NCBI RefSeq assembly: GCF_008807375.1
Contig: NZ_CP043311.1
Span: forward strand, 1,716,001 to 1,780,000
DNA from: Pseudomonas lalkuanensis
GTDB taxonomy: Bacteria > Pseudomonadota > Gammaproteobacteria > Pseudomonadales > Pseudomonadaceae
DNA: 64,000 nt
Direction of reading: 5' to 3'
In this document: in pieces, positions 43,279-51,955 of the stretch
Layout of the letters: each line of letters begins with the position of its first letter
Position numbering within the stretch: the stretch's first letter is position 1
Program-made: the position numbers and the translations under genes
Notes under the pieces: generated by a model
Databases searched by the model: none
What the model was told of the DNA's origin: nothing
The model's input: only the letters and a program-made list of their open reading frames with translations

Positions 43279-44438
43279 CTCGGACACTGTGCCAGGTATG
43301 CGCTGGCGCCGATCTGAAGATGCTCTATGAGATGGACTCCGGACTGGCGCTGACCTCGTTGGGTAAGACCTATCCGGCCTCGACCCGGGTATGGGCCTGC
43401 CAGGCCTGCGCGCATCTGCAGACCGATGAGATGGAGCAGGTCGACCGCTATTACGCCGAGCAGTACAACATCCTTGCTGACAGCGAGGAAGAAGATCAGA
43501 TCTACGAAGTGCGCGGGGGGCGTCCGCTGTATCGCACCGAGCACCAGCTTGCGGTATTGCTGGAGAAGGTCCCACTGGAATCGGGTGCACGAGTGCTCGA
43601 CTACGGCTGCGCCAAGAGTTCGACCATGCAGGCACTGCTAAAGCACAGGGCCGACCTGCAGGTGCATCTGTTCGATGTCAGTGATGCCTACCGGCGATTC
43701 TGGTCCGCTTTCCTTCCGGAACAGCGTTGGTCGACCTTCGAGCCGAAGTCGGAATGGGCTGGAAGCTTCGACCTGGTGACATCGTTCTTCGCTCTCGAGC
43801 ACATCGTCCAGCCGATCCAGGCGTTGCAACGCATTCGCGCGCTGGTACGGCCCGGTGGCCACTTCTATTGTGTGGTCCCTAACGTGGCGACGAACATCGC
43901 CGATTTCATCGTGGTCGATCATGTCAACCATTTCACCGAAAGCTCGCTGGGCTACCTGTTGCAGCAGGCCGGCTTCGAAATCGAGTGCATCGATGCCGAC
44001 TCGCATCGTGGCGCGTTCGTGATCCTGGCCCGTCGCCCGCAGAGTGGGCTGGCCGAACCGTCGTTGGATGGGGGCGTAGTGGCGCGAAACCTGGTGGAGC
44101 TGGAGCGCATTGCGTCCTTTTGGCAGGGGGCGGCGGACAAGATCATGTCCTACGTCGATGGATTGCCAGAAGATGCCTGTTGCGCCGTATATGGCGCCGG
44201 CTTCTATGGCTCCTTCATTGCGGCCTGCCTTGGCGGTGCCGAGCGCATCTCCTGCTTCGTCGACCAGAACCCGTTCCTCCGGGGACGGCAATTGTTCGGC
44301 AGGCCGATCGTGGCTCCGGCCGAGCTGGACGAAAACGTCGACACGATCCTGGTGGGCCTCAATCCGGCCCACGCGCGGCAGATCATCGCCGACATCCCTG
44401 CGTTGCAGGGGCGCTCATTGCGTCAGTTCTACCTCTGA
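43275..44438 (+). CDS. Second zinc-type SAM-dependent methyltransferase
   Basis: A 387-residue protein with the same architecture as the gene at 40062: N-terminal cysteine pairs (CQVC, CQAC), a central SAM-binding domain (VLDYGCAKSSTMQ; FDLVTSFFALEHI) and a C-terminal Rossmann-like domain (VYGAGFYGSFIAACL; CFVDQNPFLRGRQLFG). The two are clearly diverged paralogues or distinct family members. It may place a second C-methyl, or act at O or N; this cannot be decided. ATG overlaps the dioxygenase gene. Confidence 0.82.
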   Translation: MTRTLCQVCAGADLKMLYEMDSGLALTSLGKTYPASTRVWACQACAHLQTDEMEQVDRYYAEQYNILADSEEEDQIYEVRGGRPLYRTEHQLAVLLEKVPLESGARVLDYGCAKSSTMQALLKHRADLQVHLFDVSDAYRRFWSAFLPEQRWSTFEPKSEWAGSFDLVTSFFALEHIVQPIQALQRIRALVRPGGHFYCVVPNVATNIADFIVVDHVNHFTESSLGYLLQQAGFEIECIDADSHRGAFVILARRPQSGLAEPSLDGGVVARNLVELERIASFWQGAADKIMSYVDGLPEDACCAVYGAGFYGSFIAACLGGAERISCFVDQNPFLRGRQLFGRPIVAPAELDENVDTILVGLNPAHARQIIADIPALQGRSLRQFYL

Positions 44439-44448
44439 GGAGCGGTCC

Positions 44449-44961
44449 ATGCTGGAAGGACAGACAATCGAATTGAGAGCCTGGCGGGACGAAGACGTGC
44501 CCACCCTCGTTGCACTGCGCAATGATCTGGAGCTGCAGAACCTGCTGATGGCCCAGGCACGTCCGAACTCGGTCGAGAAGGTGCGTCGCTGGCTCATCGA
44601 CAAGAGTGGCAGCGAAGATGTGCTGTTTTTCATCATTGGTGCCCGTGACGGCGGACACTGCCTTGGCTACTTGCAGCTGTACAACCAGCGCCCTTTCCAC
44701 GGGACGGCTGAGCTCGGCATCTGCCTGGCGCCGGACGCACAGGGCAGGGGAGCAGGGCGGGAAGCCCTGATTCTGGTCGAAGACTACGCCCGCCGGATTT
44801 TCTCCATCCGCAAGATTGTCCTCCACGTGCTGGCGGACAATCCGGCCACCGGTTTCTACCGGCGTGTCGGCTACCGCGAGGTGGGTTGCCTGCAAGCGCA
44901 TGCCCGCATCGATGGGGCCTACCGCGATGTATTGATCATGGAGAGGCTGTTGCTGCCATGA
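44449..44961 (+). CDS. GNAT-family N-acetyltransferase
   Basis: A 170-residue acetyltransferase (RimJ-like/Acetyltransf_3). The acetyl-CoA loop is APDAQGRGAGREALILV, followed by the usual LHVLADNPATGFYRRVGY. With a 4-aminosugar pathway beside it, the likely substrate is the amino group made by the DegT enzyme. GAGGAG precedes the ATG at 44449. It overlaps the WbqC-type gene by 4 bp. Confidence 0.87.
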   Translation: MLEGQTIELRAWRDEDVPTLVALRNDLELQNLLMAQARPNSVEKVRRWLIDKSGSEDVLFFIIGARDGGHCLGYLQLYNQRPFHGTAELGICLAPDAQGRGAGREALILVEDYARRIFSIRKIVLHVLADNPATGFYRRVGYREVGCLQAHARIDGAYRDVLIMERLLLP

Positions 44962-45677
44962 GGGTGGTCATATCCCAGCCCATGTTCTTTCCGTGGCCCG
45001 GCTTTCTCGAGCAAGTGTGCCTGGCGGATGTGTTCGTGCACTACAACGACGTGCAGTTCTCCAAGGGCAGCTTTACCAACCGGGTACAGGTCAAGACGGC
45101 CAAGGGCAGCCACTGGTTGAGCGTGCCGCTGACCGGACTGTCGCTTGGCCAACTGATCGCCGAGGTGCGGCCTGACCATCGCACCGACTGGCGCACCAGG
45201 CATCGGGCCCTGTTAGAGCAGGCGTACGCCGCTGCACCGTACCGCACCGAGATGCTGGCGCTGCTCGATCAGGTGTACGCATCAGACTGCGACAGCATTG
45301 CGAAGATTGGCGACCTGTCGCTCAAGGTGCTCTGCGAGTATTTCGGCCTGGCGCGCAATACGCGCTTTGTCGGCATTGAAGAACTGGGTATCGGCGGAGC
45401 CGGCAGTGAGCGGGTTCTGGCGATTGTCAGGGCCCTGGGTGGCAGCCATTACGTGACCGGGCTCGGTGCACGGAATTACCTTGACCACCAGGCCTTCGAG
45501 CGGGCCGGTATCCAGGTGGAATACATGAATTACAGCAAGTCGTCCTATCCGCAGTTGCATGGCGACTTCACCCCTTTCGTATCCAGCCTCGACCTCGTTG
45601 CCAACTGTGGGCGACAGGGAGCGGAGCTGATCCAACCCAGTACCTTGCCCTGGCGGGAGTTCGTGAAAGATGAATGA
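44958..45677 (+). CDS. WbqC-family protein
   Basis: A 239-residue protein recognised by its N-terminus (VVISQPMFFPWPGFLEQVCL) and VHYNDVQFSKGSFTNRVQVK, the core of the WbqC-like family. Members occur in O-antigen and flagellar glycan loci; the biochemical role is not established to my knowledge. ATGA overlap with the acetyltransferase gene, 8-bp overlap with the next. Confidence 0.85.
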   Translation: MRVVISQPMFFPWPGFLEQVCLADVFVHYNDVQFSKGSFTNRVQVKTAKGSHWLSVPLTGLSLGQLIAEVRPDHRTDWRTRHRALLEQAYAAAPYRTEMLALLDQVYASDCDSIAKIGDLSLKVLCEYFGLARNTRFVGIEELGIGGAGSERVLAIVRALGGSHYVTGLGARNYLDHQAFERAGIQVEYMNYSKSSYPQLHGDFTPFVSSLDLVANCGRQGAELIQPSTLPWREFVKDE

Positions 45678-46407
45678 AATAGAGCGGTTCGCGGCCGAGG
45701 TGGAGGCAAATATCGACGGCCTGCACGAAGATCGGGATGTGCAGGCGCTGTCGCGTATCTGGCTGCGGGAGATCACCCGCCACAAGTACGCCTACAACTT
45801 CCGTTGGATGGGACGACCGATCATCCAGTTCCCGCAGGACATGATCGCCATGCAGGAGCTCATCTGGAACATCCAGCCGGACCTGATCATCGAGACCGGC
45901 GTGGCCCACGGCGGCTCCGCGCTCTACTACGCCTCGCTGCTCGAATTGCTGGGCGGTGACGGTTACGTGCTGGGGGTGGATATCGACATCCGCGCCCACA
46001 ACCGAACTGAGATCGAACGCCATCCGATGAGCAAGCGCTTGCGCCTGATCCAGGGCTCGTCCATTGCCCCGGAAACGGTCCAGCAGGTTGCCGAGCATGT
46101 TCGTGGAAAGCAGCGGGTGCTGGTTGTGCTGGATTCGAACCATACCCATGAACACGTCCTGGCCGAGTTGCAGGCTTACTCGCCGTTCGTGACCCGGGAC
46201 AGCTATCTCGTGGTGTACGACACCCTGCTGGAAGACATGCCTGACGACCTTCAGGCCAGCGATCGTCCGTGGGGGCGCGGCAACAACCCGAAAACGGCGG
46301 TGCACCAATTCCTTGGCGAGAACGATCGCTTCGAGATCGACAAGCGGATCGTCAGCAAATTGCTCATCACAGTCGCGCCCGATGGCTACCTGCGCTGCGT
46401 CCGCTGA
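45670..46407 (+). CDS. CmcI/cephalosporin hydroxylase-like SAM methyltransferase family protein
   Basis: A 245-residue protein of the CmcI-like family (class-I methyltransferase fold). Conserved stretches: DLIIETGVAHGGSALYYASL (SAM motif I), GVDIDIRAHN, and VLVVLDSNHTHEHVL. Despite the hydroxylase name, most members look like O-methyltransferases; the substrate is unknown. It is the last of the short, overlapping genes in the island and is followed after about 60 bp by the giant glycosyltransferase gene. Confidence 0.85.
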   Translation: MNEIERFAAEVEANIDGLHEDRDVQALSRIWLREITRHKYAYNFRWMGRPIIQFPQDMIAMQELIWNIQPDLIIETGVAHGGSALYYASLLELLGGDGYVLGVDIDIRAHNRTEIERHPMSKRLRLIQGSSIAPETVQQVAEHVRGKQRVLVVLDSNHTHEHVLAELQAYSPFVTRDSYLVVYDTLLEDMPDDLQASDRPWGRGNNPKTAVHQFLGENDRFEIDKRIVSKLLITVAPDGYLRCVR

Positions 46408-46467
46408 CGCGCGCATGCCTGTACGCGGGTGGAAAAGCCTTTGAAATTCCTGGTTACGGGGAGCCCC

Positions 46468-49400
46468 ATGCCAAAGCTCGAACATAAAGTCGTTGTCACG
46501 GTTCCCGTCTACAACGAAGGACCCTACGTGCTGGAGACACTGAAGTCTCTGGCCGCCCAGACCTACCCGGACTTCAGGGCGCTGGTCGCAGACAACGCGT
46601 CCACCGATGAAACCGAGCGCGTCTGCCGAGAGTTCTGCGAGAAGGACCCGCGCTTCACCTACGTTCGGCACGATAGCAATCTGGGGGCTACCGCCAACTT
46701 CCAGTATTGCTTCGAGAACACGTCGTCCGAGTTGTTCATGTGGCTCGGTGGACACGACATGCTGCATCCCGAGTTCCTCCAGGAAGCCTGTGCGCGGATG
46801 GATGCTGATCGCAGCCTCAGTCTCGTGTACAGCCATACCCAGTGGATCGATGAGAATGACCGCGTACTGGCGCACACCAATGGCGGCAACTATGTCTTCG
46901 ATGAGCCGCTGACGCCCCATGAGCGCCATCAGCGGTTGCTGAACTCACTCGACCGCTGCGAGGCGATCAACCAACTGCTGCGGCGAGAGTTCGTCGATCT
47001 CCCGTTCAGACCCATCGTCAGCGCCGACCTGGTGTTTCTCTGCCACCTGGCCGCCCATGGACCTTTTGCCCGCATAGAGCGGCCGCTCTACATCCGTCGT
47101 GAGATCAGCAAGCGCACCTCGACCATGATGGAGCGCATCACTGGCAAGCGCGTGGCGCCAAAGTACCAGGAACTGGCGGCGTTCTTCACCGAGAGCATTT
47201 GCCTGCACCGGAACGTCGCGGAAGCCGCCAAGTCGCAACTGATCGCCGACACCCTGGCCTGGCTGAACAAGCGTTTCTCGATTTTCACGGCGCCTGAAGT
47301 TACCGAGTCGGTCCTCGCACCTGCACCGGCGGAACAAGGTGCGCCACCTTTCTTCAGCGTCGTCATGCCGGTCTACAACCGCGAACGCTACGTGCGCGAG
47401 GCCATCGAGTCGGTGCTGGCGCAGGACGACACCGACTTCGAACTGGTAGTGGTGGATGACGGTTCCACCGACCGTTCGGTGGCGATCGTCCGTTCCATCC
47501 AGGACCCGCGCATCCGCCTGCTCCACAACGACCACGGCGGCGGCGCTTCGGCGCGTAACAAGGGGCTTGCCGCTGCACGCGGCGAGTTCGTGGTGTGGAT
47601 CGACAGCGACGACCGCCAGGCCAAGGGCGCGCTTTCGGCGCTGCGCCGGAGCATCGCCGGGAATCCCGGATCGGATGTGTTCTATGGCGACCTGGAGATC
47701 TTCGACGATCGCTTCCCCGGCCAGGTGCACCGCACCCGCTATGCCGACTACCAGGGCAAGTCGCTGCTGCCGATGCTGGTCCAGGGCAACTGCCTGCCCA
47801 ACCCCGGCACCGCCGTGCGCCGTGCCTTGTACACGCGCCATGGCGACTACGACACGACCTTCACCCGTTGCCACGACTACCAGATCTGGACTCGCCTGGC
47901 CGACACGGCCGACTTCAAGAAAGTCGACGCGATCCTCTGCCACTGGCGCCAGCATGGCGAAAGTCTTTCCAGCGCGAAGACCCGGGCCTTCGAAGGCAAG
48001 GTGGTGCTGGATGCCTTCGCCCGTTATCCCGTCAGCCGACTGTTTCCCGACCTTGCCGACGACCGGGCGGGAAAGGCTGCCGCCTGCTGGCGCGTGTCGA
48101 GCATCCTGCGTCAGATCGACGAGCATGGCCCGGCACTGCGCATGGCCCACAAGGCGCGAGCCCTCGGCCAGGAAAACGCCGAGGCACTGGCCGAACTGGA
48201 CAAGCTGGCCGGTGCGCGATACGAGCCGCTGTTCTCCATCATCCTGACGACCTACAACCGCCCTGGCCTGTTGAGGGATGCCCTGGTCAGCCTGGGTGAT
48301 CAGACCCTGCGCGACTTCGAGGTGATCCTGGTGAACGACCATGGCGATCCGGTGGAGTCGCTGCTGGCGGAGTTCGACTTTCCCATCACCTACCTCTATC
48401 AGGGGCGCAATCAGGGGCTGTCCGCCGCCCGGAACGCGGGACTTAAGCTGGCGAAGGGACGCTACGTCAGCTACCTGGACGACGACGACATCTATCTCCC
48501 GGAACACCTGGCGGTACTGGCGAACACCTTCGAGCAGCACCCACTGGCCGTGGTCTACACCGGTGTGGAATACATCAACGAACAGGTGGAAGGCGGCGAG
48601 CGCATCGAGCTGAGCCGCAGTGCGCCGTTCGCCCATGCGGCCTATGACAAGGAGCGCCTGTTCGTCCAGAACTACATCCCTGTGAATACCTGGGCGCATC
48701 CCCGCAGCATGCTGGCGGAGGTCGGTGAATTCGATACCGGCCTGACGGCCTTCGAAGACTGGGACATGCTGCTGCGGCTCGCCGCCCGGCATCCCCTGGT
48801 CCATGTGCCGCAGGTGACCGCCGAGGTTCACCTGCGGGACGCTCCGAATACCGGCTCCGACCATATGCTCGGTCGCGAGCAGAAGAATTTCGGCGGCCTC
48901 TACCAGGAGATGTATCGCCGCCATTCCGATCTGGGCAGCGATGCCGTGCGCCAGGCTCGCCAGGAAATGCTCAAGCGCTTCGGCATCCAGGATTCGGCCG
49001 GTGGGCGAGTGCGTAATGCCAGCCTGCAGGAGTGGTTGCACAAGCGTGTGCTCACGCCGACCCAGCAGCGTCTGGTGGAGGAGCGCCTGCAGCAGGGCGG
49101 GCCGAGCATCGGCGTCGTGGTTCGGGATATGAAGGGGGATGCTGCCGCCGTAGCGCTCACTCTGGAATCGCTGAACCCCTCCCGTAATGCCTACCACAAT
49201 GTGCAGCCGCTGTTGCTGACTGTTGCGCAATCGGCTGCGGAGGGCTTCCCGGGGCGGGTTGTCGGGGTTTCTGCGGATGCGTGGGTAATGCCGCTCAACC
49301 AGGCGTTGCAGGCCGCCGATTTCGACTGGCTCGTCCTGGTCAATGCCGGTGATGAGCTCACCTCCAACGGCCTGCTGATGGCTTGCCTGGAATTGCTCAC

Positions 49401-51648
49401 GGCGCCCGACTGCAGGGCCGTGTATTGCGACCAGATGTACCGTCAATCGAACGGCGATCTGGGGGCCGCCTTCCGGCCGGCCTTCAACCTCGACTATCTG
49501 CTCAGCTTCCCGGCGGGCATGGCCCATCACTGGCTGTTCCGTCGGGACGTGCTGCTGGAGGCGGGCGGTTTCGACGCGGGCCTCCCTCGTGCGGTCGAAC
49601 TGGAGATGCTCCTGCGGCTGATCGGCTCCGGCGGTCTTGCCGGGCTCGGGCACATCGCCGAGCCGCTGCTGATCACCGATGCGCCGACGGTTTGCGATAT
49701 CGAAGACGAACGACAGGCAATCCTGCGTCATCTGCAGGAGCGGGGTTACGAGCAACCCAGGATCGAGTCCGATCAGCCGGGGCAATACCGCATCCACTAC
49801 GGGCACCCGCAGCAGCCGATGGTTTCGCTGCTGGTCCTGGCGGGCAGCCAGCTTGCGAGGCTGCAACGCTGTGTGGAGAGTTTGCTCGAGACGACTCGTT
49901 ATTCGCGCTACGAACTGCTTCTGATCGAGAGCGATCCCGCTGCGGGCGAGGTCCGGGACTGGCTCAAGGCGCTCGAAGGAATGGGCGAAGCGCGCCTGAG
50001 AACCGTCTGGCCCGCCGCGGCGCAGCTCAGTGCGGCGGCAGCGCTGAATCTTGCTGCCAGCCAGGCGAAGGGCGACTACCTGTTGCTGCTCTCGCCGGAT
50101 ACCGCGGTGATCGACCCGCAATGGCTGGACGAACTGGTCAATCATGCCCAGCGTCCGGAAGTCGGAGTAGTCGGGGCCAAGTTGCTTGCCGCCGATGGAT
50201 CGGTCCGGCATGCGGGCCTGATCCTCGGGCTGGAGGGGCCGGTCGGTCGCCCATTCGTGGGCGAGCCCCTGGACGCGCCCGGCTACCTGCAGCGCCTGCA
50301 GGTCGACCAGAACTACAGCGCCGTCAGCCGCGAGTGCCTGATGATTGGCCGGGAGCTTTTCGGCTCGCTGGGCGGAATCGCTGAGGACCTGCCGGAAAAC
50401 TACATCGACGCGGACATCTGCCTGCGCGCCAGGCAGGCAGGTTACCTGACGGTCTGGGCGGCCAACGCGAAACTGATGCTCGATGCTGACGAGGCGCCCG
50501 CCGTTTCCGTGGAGGGACAGGACGCGTTCTACGCCAAGTGGCTGCCGGTGTTGGCACGCGACCCGGCATACAACCCCTGCTTCTCGCTGGCCATGCCCGG
50601 CGGCTTCAAGTTGGCCGACACCGCGCTGTCCTGGCGGCCGCTGTCGTCCTGGAAGCCGCTGCCGACCGTGCTGGCCCATCCGGCGGACCAGTTCGGCTGT
50701 GGCCATTACCGTGTCATGCAGCCCTTCGCCGCCCTGCAACAGGCAGGGATGGCCGACGGTGCGCTGTCGATGGGGTTGATGCACGTGACCGATCTGGAGC
50801 GCTACGCGCCGGACACCATCGTCCTGCAACGGCAGATTGGCGACGAGCGCCTGGAAGCCATGCGGCGGATGAAGGCTTTCTCCGGAGCCTTCAAGGTGTA
50901 CGAGCTGGACGACTACCTGCTGAACCTGCCGATGAAGAGCGCACATCGCCAGCACATGCCCAAGGACATTCTCAAGTCCCTGCGGCGTGGCCTGGGGTTC
51001 GTCGACCGTTTCGTGGTCTCCACGCATCCGCTCGCCGAAGCCTTTGCCGGCATGCATGAGGACATTGTGGTGGTCGAGAACCGCTTGCCGGTCGGCTGGT
51101 GGCAGGGGCTGCAGGGTCAGCGCCGCGTTTCCGCCAAACCGCGAGTGGGCTGGGCGGGCGGTTCGAGCCATACCGGCGACCTGGAGCTGATCGAGGACGT
51201 CGTCAAGGAATTGGCCAACGAGGTGGAGTGGGTCTTCTTCGGCATGTGCCCGGAGTCGATGCGCCCCTACGTCCACGAGTTCCACCCTGGCGTGGCCATC
51301 GAGCAGTATCCGGCAGCGCTCGCCCGGTTGAACCTGGATCTGGCCCTGGCACCGGTGGAGGAGAACCTGTTCAACGAGTGCAAGAGCAACCTGCGCCTGC
51401 TGGAGTACGGTGCCTGTGGCTTCCCGGTGATCTGCAGCGATATCCGTTGCTATCAGGGCGACCTGCCGGTGACCCGCGTGAAGAACCGCTTCAAGGACTG
51501 GGTGGAGGCGATCCGCATGCACCTGGCCGACCTGGAGGCCACCGCCCGCATGGGTGACGAGCTCCAGGCCGTGGTTCGCCGGGACTGGATGCTGGAGGGT
51601 CGTAACCTCGAGCTCTGGCTCAAGGGCTGGACACCCGGTTCGCACTGA
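46468..51648 (+). CDS. Giant multi-module glycosyltransferase (tandem GT2 plus GT-B domain)
   Basis: A 1726-residue cytoplasmic protein. I read six modules. (1) GT2, about 5-230 (VPVYNEGPYVLETLKSL). (2) GT2, about 290-520 (MPVYNRERYV; VWIDSDDR). (3) GT2, about 585-830 (LTTYNRPGLL; SYLDDDDIY). (4) Degenerate GT-A-like, about 885-1090, with no DxD. (5) GT2-like, about 1110-1350 (LLLLSPDTAVIDPQWLD). (6) GT-B/GT4-like, about 1395-1720, with ECKSNLRLLEYGACGFPVI. The ATG at 46468 has GGGGAG just upstream; GTG at 46429 is the alternative. Its place before fliC suggests it assembles the flagellin glycan, like FgtA-type proteins but much larger. Confidence 0.88.
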   Translation: MPKLEHKVVVTVPVYNEGPYVLETLKSLAAQTYPDFRALVADNASTDETERVCREFCEKDPRFTYVRHDSNLGATANFQYCFENTSSELFMWLGGHDMLHPEFLQEACARMDADRSLSLVYSHTQWIDENDRVLAHTNGGNYVFDEPLTPHERHQRLLNSLDRCEAINQLLRREFVDLPFRPIVSADLVFLCHLAAHGPFARIERPLYIRREISKRTSTMMERITGKRVAPKYQELAAFFTESICLHRNVAEAAKSQLIADTLAWLNKRFSIFTAPEVTESVLAPAPAEQGAPPFFSVVMPVYNRERYVREAIESVLAQDDTDFELVVVDDGSTDRSVAIVRSIQDPRIRLLHNDHGGGASARNKGLAAARGEFVVWIDSDDRQAKGALSALRRSIAGNPGSDVFYGDLEIFDDRFPGQVHRTRYADYQGKSLLPMLVQGNCLPNPGTAVRRALYTRHGDYDTTFTRCHDYQIWTRLADTADFKKVDAILCHWRQHGESLSSAKTRAFEGKVVLDAFARYPVSRLFPDLADDRAGKAAACWRVSSILRQIDEHGPALRMAHKARALGQENAEALAELDKLAGARYEPLFSIILTTYNRPGLLRDALVSLGDQTLRDFEVILVNDHGDPVESLLAEFDFPITYLYQGRNQGLSAARNAGLKLAKGRYVSYLDDDDIYLPEHLAVLANTFEQHPLAVVYTGVEYINEQVEGGERIELSRSAPFAHAAYDKERLFVQNYIPVNTWAHPRSMLAEVGEFDTGLTAFEDWDMLLRLAARHPLVHVPQVTAEVHLRDAPNTGSDHMLGREQKNFGGLYQEMYRRHSDLGSDAVRQARQEMLKRFGIQDSAGGRVRNASLQEWLHKRVLTPTQQRLVEERLQQGGPSIGVVVRDMKGDAAAVALTLESLNPSRNAYHNVQPLLLTVAQSAAEGFPGRVVGVSADAWVMPLNQALQAADFDWLVLVNAGDELTSNGLLMACLELLTAPDCRAVYCDQMYRQSNGDLGAAFRPAFNLDYLLSFPAGMAHHWLFRRDVLLEAGGFDAGLPRAVELEMLLRLIGSGGLAGLGHIAEPLLITDAPTVCDIEDERQAILRHLQERGYEQPRIESDQPGQYRIHYGHPQQPMVSLLVLAGSQLARLQRCVESLLETTRYSRYELLLIESDPAAGEVRDWLKALEGMGEARLRTVWPAAAQLSAAAALNLAASQAKGDYLLLLSPDTAVIDPQWLDELVNHAQRPEVGVVGAKLLAADGSVRHAGLILGLEGPVGRPFVGEPLDAPGYLQRLQVDQNYSAVSRECLMIGRELFGSLGGIAEDLPENYIDADICLRARQAGYLTVWAANAKLMLDADEAPAVSVEGQDAFYAKWLPVLARDPAYNPCFSLAMPGGFKLADTALSWRPLSSWKPLPTVLAHPADQFGCGHYRVMQPFAALQQAGMADGALSMGLMHVTDLERYAPDTIVLQRQIGDERLEAMRRMKAFSGAFKVYELDDYLLNLPMKSAHRQHMPKDILKSLRRGLGFVDRFVVSTHPLAEAFAGMHEDIVVVENRLPVGWWQGLQGQRRVSAKPRVGWAGGSSHTGDLELIEDVVKELANEVEWVFFGMCPESMRPYVHEFHPGVAIEQYPAALARLNLDLALAPVEENLFNECKSNLRLLEYGACGFPVICSDIRCYQGDLPVTRVKNRFKDWVEAIRMHLADLEATARMGDELQAVVRRDWMLEGRNLELWLKGWTPGSH

Positions 51649-51666
51649 CGCTCCTGACGTCGAAAT

Positions 51667-51705
51667 CGACAAGGCCCCGCACATGCGGGGCCTTGTCGTT
51701 TCTTG
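51667..51705 (+). terminator. Strong terminator of the glycosylation island
   Basis: A perfect 14-bp stem: CGACAAGGCCCCGC (51667-51680), loop ACAT, GCGGGGCCTTGTCG (51685-51698), then TTTCTT. It isolates fliC from the glycosyltransferase gene. Confidence 0.9.
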
Positions 51706-51747
51706 ACCGGGGCGGGGCCCCTTGCCGGATCGGTCAGAATCCGGCCC

Positions 51748-51774
51748 TCAAGTTTTCGGGATGCGGGTCGAAAA
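51748..51774 (+). promoter_or_regulatory. FliA-like promoter, distal copy upstream of fliC
   Basis: TCAAGTTT, 11 bases, GTCGAAAA: two mismatches in the -35 half/-10 half to the sigma-28 consensus but exact spacing. It would make a leader of about 170 bases before fliC. Weaker than the copy at 51838. Confidence 0.5.
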
Positions 51775-51837
51775 GCTGGCTGGATGGCGGACGTTGGCTT
51801 GGCAAGCCCCGGGTAAGAAATTTTTTTTGAATGCCCC

Positions 51838-51864
51838 TAAAGCTTCCTCCGACACCGCCGATAC
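51838..51864 (+). promoter_or_regulatory. FliA (sigma-28) promoter of fliC
   Basis: TAAAGCTT (51838-51845), 11 bases, GCCGATAC (51857-51864): near-perfect sigma-28 promoter, about 90 bases before the flagellin start. The same TAAAGCT...GCCGATAC form precedes the second fliS. Confidence 0.93.
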
Positions 51865-51955
51865 GAAGTACGAATGCGAACTTTATGGGTGCCTGGGCGA
51901 TGCCCGCCCAAGGTCGCAAGCTCAGGCAAACACGCAGTCCTCGGAGGACACCACC

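Noticed and set aside
46945..51684. Open frame of about 1580 residues on the minus strand
   Set aside because: Complementary to the giant glycosyltransferase gene, with no recognisable domains. Shadow frame.
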